Below are positions 1-4,949 of a stretch of DNA of 6,918 bases, one piece after another. The position numbers and the translations under genes are program-made. Every line of letters starts with the position of its first letter. Within the stretch, counting starts at the first letter, position 1. The DNA comes from Clostridiales bacterium (GTDB taxonomy: Bacteria; Bacillota; Clostridia; Lachnospirales; Lachnospiraceae): contig JAJUHH010000157.1 of the NCBI GenBank assembly GCA_029267975.1, forward strand, positions 1 to 6,918, read 5' to 3'. Under the pieces are notes generated by a model, which did no database searches, had not been told where the DNA came from, and was given only the letters and a program-made list of their open reading frames with translations.

Positions 1-297
1 GAGCGCGGAATTTTGGTCGCTCGGCCGGACGGTTCATCCGATGTGGCGCCGGCGTACTCGATATCAGGTCCGATTGACACGGTGGGCGCCGGCGATAGCG
101 CCACAGCGGCCATCGTCGCGTCGTTGCTCTGTGGCGCGACCGATGTCGAAGCCGCCGCCGCCGGTAATTTGGCCGCCTCGATCACGATCCAGCAGCTTGG
201 CACAAAACAGAAGAATGAATTTTATGATGGTAATTATTGTTTCCAAATCCACTTAATTGCCAGGCCTCCTGGAGCAAATAAGCGGCCGGGCATTTAG
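1..297 (+). CDS. PfkB-family carbohydrate kinase, C-terminal fragment (5' cut by window edge, 3' end apparently replaced)
   Basis: The open frame runs from base 1 with no start inside the window; an internal TTG at 13 is just an in-frame codon. Codons 24-33 read GPIDTVGAGDS, the PfkB/ribokinase signature (DTxGAGD), in which D32 of GAGD is the catalytic base that activates the sugar hydroxyl for phosphoryl transfer from ATP. The following alanine-rich helix and the segment SITIQQLGT (codons about 60-68) are typical of the C-terminal part of this family. After codon 68 the expected continuation (often TGTA-like) is missing. About 30 residues with no family resemblance follow, to the TAG at 295-297. 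The DNA is far richer in G+C than the rest of the window, and GCC/GCG/CGC/ATC codons dominate. The substrate cannot be told from this fragment. I trust the family call for codons 1-68; the tail is probably not native. Confidence 0.75.
   Translation, partial: ERGILVARPDGSSDVAPAYSISGPIDTVGAGDSATAAIVASLLCGATDVEAAAAGNLAASITIQQLGTKQKNEFYDGNYCFQIHLIARPPGANKRPGI
199..210. other. Abrupt base-composition and homology junction
   Basis: To the left of this point the DNA is about two thirds G+C (40/60 at 1-60 and 41/60 at 121-180) and encodes conserved PfkB sequence. To the right it is AT-rich (20/60 G+C at 301-360) and no longer matches the family. I see no inverted repeat, target-site duplication or attachment-like sequence at the boundary. 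A misassembled or chimeric contig end is the simplest explanation. Insertion of foreign DNA is the alternative. The stretch 211-297 carries no gene I can support. Confidence 0.55.
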
Positions 298-339
298 TGC
301 TATCTATGTGCTCAATAGTGCTCATTCCTTCATAATCAC

Positions 340-368
340 TTTACTTAAATATCCGATTGCGCTATACT
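340..368 (+). promoter_or_regulatory. SigA-type promoter for ddl-murF
   Basis: A TTTACT hexamer at 340-345 is separated by exactly 17 bases from TATACT at 363-368. The -10 differs from TATAAT at one position and the -35 from TTGACA at two. Transcription would start near 375, giving a leader of about 32 bases with the Shine-Dalgarno GTGAGGA (394-400) six bases before the TTG start of ddl. This lies on the AT-rich side of the junction, so the operon appears to have its own promoter. Confidence 0.6.
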
Positions 369-406
369 GATTGCATATGAAGATTAAGCGAAAGTGAGGA
401 ATTACT

Positions 407-1435
407 TTGAATATAACGGTTTTAGCAGGAGGAATCAGCAGTGAAAGAGATGTTTCCCTCTCCTCAGGAATGATGATTTACAAAGCATTGAAAAGTAAGG
501 GACATAAGGTGGTATTGCTGGATGTGTATTTAGGTTATGAGGGTGATACTACTGATATTTTTAACATAGAGAAGGACTGGGCGGCAAATATCGGCGCCGT
601 GAAAGAGCAAAATCCTGATATATCACAAATAAAATCCTTAAGAACAATATCTTCCGACAGCTTTTTCGGCCCCGGCGTACTGGATATATGCAGTAGGGCA
701 GATATCGTCTTTATTGCCCTGCATGGGGAGAATGGTGAGGATGGCAAGCTGCAGGCAGCCTTTGATCTTTTGGGAATTAAATATACCGGAACTGACTATA
801 CCAGCAGCGCACTTGCTATGGATAAGGCCATCTCCAAAGAGATTTTTGCATTTTATCATATTCCCACACCTCAGGGAATCCGCGTTAAGAAGGGAACCTC
901 CTTTGAATGGAAGCTCTACCCCTGCGTTGTTAAGGTTAGCAACGGAGGCTCCAGCGTCGGCGTATCTATCGTCAACAGCCCTGTGGAAATGGATGCTGCA
1001 CTGGCCAATGCATTTACTTACGGTAATGAGGTTATTATTGAGCAGTACATCAAGGGCCGGGAATTCTCGGTTGGTGTTATAGACGGTAAGGCTCTGCCGG
1101 TAATTGAAATTGCCCCTTTGAATGGTTTTTATGATTATAAAAATAAATATCAGGCAGGAAGCACCATTGAAACCTGCCCTGCAAACATCAGTGACGAGAT
1201 TGCAGGAAAGATGCAGAAAACTGCTGAGGATGTATTTGCCGCTCTTCGTTTAAAAACCTATGCCCGCATGGATTTTATGCTGAGTGAAACTAACGAGCAC
1301 TACTGTCTGGAAGCAAATACCCTGCCGGGTATGACGCCTACCTCTCTGCTGCCTCAGGAAGCGGAAGCAATCGGGATGGATTTTGCTTCCCTTTGTGAAA
1401 AAATCATTGAATTGTCTTTAGCAAAATATAAATAA
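407..1435 (+). CDS. ddl: D-alanine--D-alanine ligase
   Basis: This cytoplasmic ATP-grasp enzyme joins two D-alanines using ATP, making the dipeptide that MurF adds to the peptidoglycan precursor. At 342 residues it is close to the family's usual size. The visible motifs, in order, are the N-terminal GGISSERDVSLSSG (8-21), HGENGEDG (106-113), the ATP-binding glycine loop GGSSVGVS (180-187), EQYIKGREFSVGV (212-224), the omega-loop region YDYKNKYQAG (242-251), and ARMDFML plus LEANTLPGMTPTSLLP (286-316). D289, E302 and N304 are the expected Mg ligands. The tyrosine-containing omega loop resembles ordinary D-Ala-D-Ala ligases rather than the VanA-type D-Ala-D-Lac ligases. One small oddity is VVKVSNGGSS, where the family usually has VKP. 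The TTG start is chosen because it begins the conserved N-terminal strand and has GAGGA six bases upstream. murF follows on the same strand, so the two genes probably share one transcript. Confidence 0.95.
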   Translation: MNITVLAGGISSERDVSLSSGMMIYKALKSKGHKVVLLDVYLGYEGDTTDIFNIEKDWAANIGAVKEQNPDISQIKSLRTISSDSFFGPGVLDICSRADIVFIALHGENGEDGKLQAAFDLLGIKYTGTDYTSSALAMDKAISKEIFAFYHIPTPQGIRVKKGTSFEWKLYPCVVKVSNGGSSVGVSIVNSPVEMDAALANAFTYGNEVIIEQYIKGREFSVGVIDGKALPVIEIAPLNGFYDYKNKYQAGSTIETCPANISDEIAGKMQKTAEDVFAALRLKTYARMDFMLSETNEHYCLEANTLPGMTPTSLLPQEAEAIGMDFASLCEKIIELSLAKYK

Positions 1436-1484
1436 TCGTAAGAAGAAATCATTGGAATTAGTATGCCAGGAAGTGAGAAAAAAT

Positions 1485-2864
1485 ATGAAGAATATGAACT
1501 TAGAACAGATTGCTGCTGCCTGTAAGGGAAAACTGATCGGAACTTATGATCCTGAGAAAGAGATTGCCGCTGTGACCCTTGATTCCCGAAAGGTTGAAAA
1601 GGATGATCTATTTATCGCTACTGTAGGAGCCCGGGTGGACGGTCACAGCTTTATTGGCGACGTTTTTGAGAAAGGTGCCATGGCTGCTGTCTGTGAAAGA
1701 CTTCCGGAGCATGCAACAGGTCCCTGTATTCTGGTGGAGAATAGCTTTGAGGCACTGAAGGATATTACCCGTTGGTACCGCAGTCAGCTCGCCGTCACAG
1801 TTGTGGGGATTACAGGCAGTGTCGGAAAGACCAGTACCAAGGAATTTATCAGCAGTGTTCTTGCCCAAAAGTATCAGGTGCTAAAAACTGAAGGAAATTT
1901 TAATAATGAAATCGGCCTCCCCTTAACCATCCTGCGTATTCGGAATCACCATGAGGTAGCTGTTCTGGAGATGGGGATCAGCAATTTTGGTGAGATGCAC
2001 CGCCTAAGCGAGCTTGCAAGACCCGATATCTGTGTTATTACCAATATCGGCATCTGCCACCTGGAGAATTTAGGCTCCAGGGAAGGAATCTTGAAGGCCA
2101 AGTCAGAGATTTTTGACTTCATGAATGAGAATGGCTTTGTCTGTGTCAATGGTGATGATGACATGCTGAGCACCTTAAAGGAAGTAAAGGGACGCAAACC
2201 AAGACGTTTTGGCTTTGGTACTTCCAATGACATTTATGCAAGCAATGTTGTGACAAAGGGCCTCTTTGGAAGCATTTGCACTATACAGCATAGTAAGGGC
2301 AGCTTTACTGCTGAAATCCCTCTTCCGGGAGAGCATATGGTGATGAATGCTCTTGCAGCCACAGCAGTCGGAAGTCTTCTTCATATGGAGGATTCTGAGA
2401 TTGCTGCCGGCATAGCCAGCGTTAAGCCTGTGGGCGGCAGGAGCAATATTATCCGTACCGATCAGTGGACCATCATAGATGACTGCTATAATGCCAATCC
2501 GGTATCTATGAAAGCTGCTATTGACCTTCTGAAGATGGCAGATACCAGAAAGGTTGCAATACTCGGCGATATGTTTGAGCTGGGGGAAAACGAATATGCC
2601 CTGCACGGTGAGGTTGGTACCTACGCTGTCTCCTCCTCCATCGACCTGATTCTTTGTGTTGGCAGCTTATCCAGGCATATGTATGACAATGCCCTCCGTG
2701 AATTAGAAGCTCACCCTCACGCTTTTTCCTCGCAGGTATTCTATTATGAAAACAAGGATGCCTTGATGGGTTCCCTCTCCTCCTTATTAAAGGAGCAGGA
2801 TACCATCCTTGTGAAAGCCTCCCACTCCATGGGCTTTGAGACCATTGTGAAATCCCTGCTGTAA
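1485..2864 (+). CDS. murF: UDP-N-acetylmuramoyl-tripeptide--D-alanyl-D-alanine ligase
   Basis: MurF is the last cytoplasmic Mur ligase: it uses ATP to couple D-Ala-D-Ala, the Ddl product, to UDP-MurNAc-tripeptide. From the ATG at 1485 the protein has 459 residues, normal for the family. The visible motifs are LDSRKV (32-37, uridine-nucleotide-binding N-domain), the P-loop GITGSVGKTS (108-117), GNFNNEIGLP (137-146), LEMGIS (161-166), TNIGICHLENLGS (186-198), KAKSEI (204-209, the region of the carbamylated lysine), DDCYNANP (332-339) and ILGDMFELGE (359-368, C-domain). The frame is open back to a TTG at 1452. I prefer 1485 because AGGAAGTGAG at 1468-1477 sits seven bases before it and the N-terminus then fits the family; the ATG at 1494 is also possible. 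The 49-base gap after ddl shows no promoter or terminator, which supports co-transcription. Confidence 0.95.
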   Translation: MKNMNLEQIAAACKGKLIGTYDPEKEIAAVTLDSRKVEKDDLFIATVGARVDGHSFIGDVFEKGAMAAVCERLPEHATGPCILVENSFEALKDITRWYRSQLAVTVVGITGSVGKTSTKEFISSVLAQKYQVLKTEGNFNNEIGLPLTILRIRNHHEVAVLEMGISNFGEMHRLSELARPDICVITNIGICHLENLGSREGILKAKSEIFDFMNENGFVCVNGDDDMLSTLKEVKGRKPRRFGFGTSNDIYASNVVTKGLFGSICTIQHSKGSFTAEIPLPGEHMVMNALAATAVGSLLHMEDSEIAAGIASVKPVGGRSNIIRTDQWTIIDDCYNANPVSMKAAIDLLKMADTRKVAILGDMFELGENEYALHGEVGTYAVSSSIDLILCVGSLSRHMYDNALRELEAHPHAFSSQVFYYENKDALMGSLSSLLKEQDTILVKASHSMGFETIVKSLL

Positions 2865-2884
2865 CAGATCCATAAGCTCTATAA

Positions 2885-2896
2885 ATTTGTACAAAT
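2885..2896. promoter_or_regulatory. Perfect 12-bp palindrome, possible operator
   Basis: ATTTGTACAAAT is fully self-complementary and lies between the murF stop and the hairpin before the symporter gene. Its length and symmetry are those of a binding site for a dimeric regulator, but no confident promoter overlaps it. An AT-rich 12-mer palindrome can also arise by chance. Confidence 0.25.
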
Positions 2897-2899
2897 AAT

Positions 2900-2953
2900 G
2901 AGGCCGCCTATCAGCATATACATATAGAAAGCTGATTAGGATAGGCCTCTTTT
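2900..2953 (+). terminator. Hairpin with short T-run: terminator or attenuator in the symporter leader
   Basis: Three helices can stack. GAGGCC (2900-2905) pairs with GGCCTC (2944-2949), CCT (2907-2909) with AGG (2938-2940), and ATCAGC (2910-2915) with GCTGAT (2931-2936). T2937 is bulged, there is a small internal loop, and a 15-base AU-rich terminal loop closes the structure. TTTT (2950-2953) follows directly, and the next base begins the ATG of the downstream gene. This is the form of a Rho-independent terminator for ddl-murF, with a short T-run. The 3' arm also contains AGGATAGG (2938-2945), the only Shine-Dalgarno-like sequence for that gene, so the folded RNA would also hide its ribosome binding site. 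Confidence 0.6.
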
Positions 2954-4273
2954 ATGATGGAATTTTTAAAAAACACAAATAATTTTCTTTGGGGAATTCC
3001 GCTTCCCATGTTGATCTTCGGTTCCCATATTTACTTTACTCTGAAGCTGAAAGGGGTTCAACGCCATGTAGGTAAGGCTGTCCGCCTCTCCCTGGTAACG
3101 GAAGAGTCTTCTGAAGGAGATTTAGGCAGCTTTGCCGCCCTGTCCGCTACCCTTGCAGCCACCATCGGAACCGGCAATATTGTCGGTGTCTCAACCGCAA
3201 TCGCCCTAGGGGGGCCGGGTGCCCTCTTCTGGTGTTGGCTTACCGGTGTGCTTGGCATGGCAACCACTTATGCAGAGTGTTTCCTGGGTGTGCTCTATCG
3301 CAGAAAGACCTCAGACGGTACCTACCTGGGCGGCCCTATGTATGCCCTGGAGTATGGACTTCATAAGAAATGGCTGGCCGTAGCCTTCAGCATCTTTACT
3401 CTGATCGCTTCTTATTGCGTTGGCTGCTCAACCCAGGCCCGGGCAATCACCCAGACCTTACATACCCTATGGGGATTTCCGGAATATCTTGTAGGAATGA
3501 TTGTCGCTGTCATTGTGGGCTTAGTCATCGTTGGAGGAATAAAATCCATCGGCAACTTCTGCAGTAAGCTGGTCCCTGCCATGGGCTTATTCTATATTGC
3601 TGCCTGCTTGCTGCTGATGATTCTCAATCTCCCCTATGTACTTCCTGCCCTGGAAATCGTCTTTAAATCCGCCTTTTTACCCTCAAAGCTGCCTGCTGCC
3701 GTTGCGGGAGGCTTTATTGGCTCCACCATCCAGACAGCTGCCCGTTTTGGGATTGCAAGGGGCCTTTTTACCAATGAGGCGGGTATTGGTTCGGCCGCCA
3801 TCGCTGCTGCAGGTGCCAAGACCTCAAGGCCTTCCAGACAGGCCTTAATCTCTATGAGTGCCACCTTTTGGGATACGGTTGTAATCTGTGCCGTCACAGG
3901 CATCGTAATAATTGCAAATATCCTGAAGGATCCCAATTCCATTGAAGGTTATAATTTTACCGAGCTGACCACAGCAGCCTTTGATGCCATCCCCTTTGGA
4001 GGTGTCCTCCTGGGACTGTCCCTGGTGGCTTTTGCAATTGCAACCCTGATCGGTTGGTCCTATTTCGGAGAAAAAGCGGTAGAATATCTATTCGGAAAAT
4101 CCGGAATAAATACCTACCGCCTCTGTTATATCGTGATGATTTTTATTGGCTCCATTCTATCTTTGAAGCTGGTCTGGGAATTAACCGACCTGGTAAATGC
4201 TTTTATGGCCTTGCCGAATATGGCCTGCCTCTTCTTATTGCGTAAGCAGGTACTGCCTTATCAGGATGATTAA
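2954..4273 (+). CDS. Alanine/glycine:cation symporter, AGCS family
   Basis: This is an integral membrane protein of the sodium:alanine (AGCS, APC-fold) family, which imports alanine and/or glycine with Na+ or H+. The family is recognised from GTGNIVGVSTAIALGGPGAL (72-91), YLGGPMYALEYG (124-135), GIARGLFTNEAGIGSAAIAA (266-285), FWDTVVICAVTGIVII (305-320) and GWSYFGEKAVEYLFG (367-381). There are about ten hydrophobic segments, including near 12-30, 85-103, 140-158, 178-196, 206-226, 300-322, 347-366, 390-406 and 411-430. At 439 residues it is at the short end of the family but complete at both ends. Two adjacent ATGs (2954 and 2957) are possible starts. The Shine-Dalgarno AGGA (2938-2941) is 12 bases from the first ATG and lies inside a hairpin, which may limit translation. 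Its position after ddl-murF suggests a role in supplying alanine for cell-wall synthesis. The exact substrate and coupling ion are not readable from the sequence. Confidence 0.92.
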   Translation: MMEFLKNTNNFLWGIPLPMLIFGSHIYFTLKLKGVQRHVGKAVRLSLVTEESSEGDLGSFAALSATLAATIGTGNIVGVSTAIALGGPGALFWCWLTGVLGMATTYAECFLGVLYRRKTSDGTYLGGPMYALEYGLHKKWLAVAFSIFTLIASYCVGCSTQARAITQTLHTLWGFPEYLVGMIVAVIVGLVIVGGIKSIGNFCSKLVPAMGLFYIAACLLLMILNLPYVLPALEIVFKSAFLPSKLPAAVAGGFIGSTIQTAARFGIARGLFTNEAGIGSAAIAAAGAKTSRPSRQALISMSATFWDTVVICAVTGIVIIANILKDPNSIEGYNFTELTTAAFDAIPFGGVLLGLSLVAFAIATLIGWSYFGEKAVEYLFGKSGINTYRLCYIVMIFIGSILSLKLVWELTDLVNAFMALPNMACLFLLRKQVLPYQDD

Positions 4274-4304
4274 TCTTCACAAATAATAATCCTATCTGGA
4301 TAAT

Positions 4305-4323
4305 GCATGAATTCATGCCTTTT
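4305..4323 (+). terminator. Small hairpin with T-run between convergent genes, possible weak terminator
   Basis: GCATGAATTCATGC (4305-4318) is a perfect palindrome that folds as a 5-bp stem with an AATT loop, followed on the + strand by CCTTTT. It sits 31 bases after the symporter stop and just outside the stop of the convergent DJ-1-like gene. The stem is short and the T-run has only four bases, so termination would be weak. Confidence 0.35.
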
Positions 4324-4882
4324 ACTCGCTATAGTGCCGGTACTGAATTGATTTTGCAATCTTCTCAGCCTCCTGGGAGTCCTTCAATAGCCTGATCAGA
4401 GTCAATGAAAAATCAATGGCTGTACCCATTCCCTTGGAGGTAATGACATTACCATCCTCAACAACGGCTAAGTCCTGATACTCGGCACCCTGCAGATAAG
4501 TTTCATTGCCCGGATAGCAGGTTGCCTTCTTTCCCTGCAGCAGTCCCTTGATCCCCAACACTCTGGGTGCTGCACAGATTGCTGCAAGCTTCTTCTCCTT
4601 CGCTGCAAAATCCCGAAGGATTGCATCCAAGCCCGGATGCTCCAAAAGGTTTAAAGTCCCCGGCATTCCTCCGGGCAGTACAAGCATATCCCCTTGTGCA
4701 AAATCAACATCTTCAAATAAGACATCCGCAATCGTGCTTATATGATGAGAGCCGGTAACCGTCAATTTGCCGGTAATAGATACGGTTGTAATATCGATTT
4801 CAGCCCTGCGAAGCAGATCCACTACTGTTAATCCCTCAATTTCTTCAAATCCTTCTGCCAGAAAAAGATATACCTTTGCCAT
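4322..4882 (-). CDS. DJ-1/PfpI-superfamily protein (DJ-1/YajL-like)
   Basis: This is a 186-residue single-domain protein of the DJ-1/ThiJ/PfpI superfamily, close to the length of DJ-1 and YajL. It begins with the family strand and the AEGFEEIE motif (9-16), in which E16 corresponds to the DJ-1 glutamate next to the active cysteine. The nucleophile elbow is AAICAAPRVLG (100-110) with C103. ITSKGMGTAIDFSLTLI (147-163) matches the conserved region near the C-terminus. At the position of DJ-1 His126 this protein appears to have Y123 (TCYPG). Family members are credited with redox sensing, chaperone or glyoxalase/deglycase-type activities, and the true activity is disputed. A specific role cannot be assigned here. 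The start is supported by AAAGGAAG (minus strand, 4890-4897) seven bases upstream. There is no signal peptide, so it is cytoplasmic. It follows the CAA gene by 67 bases and has its own candidate promoter. Confidence 0.9.
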   Translation of the reverse strand: MAKVYLFLAEGFEEIEGLTVVDLLRRAEIDITTVSITGKLTVTGSHHISTIADVLFEDVDFAQGDMLVLPGGMPGTLNLLEHPGLDAILRDFAAKEKKLAAICAAPRVLGIKGLLQGKKATCYPGNETYLQGAEYQDLAVVEDGNVITSKGMGTAIDFSLTLIRLLKDSQEAEKIAKSIQYRHYSE

Positions 4883-4918
4883 CCTATAACTTCCTTTCTT
4901 TACGAACTTTATAGGTGG

Positions 4919-4947
4919 AGTATACCTCTTTTTCTTTCTGTGCGCAA
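4919..4947 (-). promoter_or_regulatory. Candidate SigA-type promoter for the DJ-1-like gene
   Basis: On the minus strand TTGCGC (4942-4947) is followed by a purine-rich 17-base spacer and TATACT (4919-4924). The -10 matches at five of six positions and the -35 at only three. It lies just past the stop codon of the CAA gene and would give a leader of about 30 bases. I see no terminator in this gap, so read-through from the CAA gene is also possible. Confidence 0.4.
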
Positions 4948-4949
4948 TG

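Noticed and set aside
64..252. A minus-strand open frame across the GC-rich/AT-rich junction
   Set aside because: It overlaps the PfkB signature on the other strand, spans the suspect join and shows no family features.
1452..1484. Extension of MurF to the TTG at 1452
   Set aside because: The extra eleven codons cover the AGGAAGTGAG ribosome binding site of the ATG at 1485 and do not resemble a MurF N-terminus.
2175..2606. A 143-codon open frame on the minus strand inside murF
   Set aside because: It lies wholly inside a gene with clear MurF motifs, has no recognisable protein features and no upstream ribosome binding site.
2865..2953. A glycine riboswitch or T-box ahead of the alanine/glycine symporter
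   Set aside because: The 89-base gap is too short for a typical T-box or tandem glycine riboswitch. No T-box sequence or glycine-aptamer core is visible; only a hairpin and a palindrome are seen.
4905..4937. A terminator for the CAA gene in the gap before the DJ-1-like gene (AGGT/ACCT with a T-run)
   Set aside because: The stem has only four base pairs, and the T-run is on the + strand, opposite to the genes being transcribed there.
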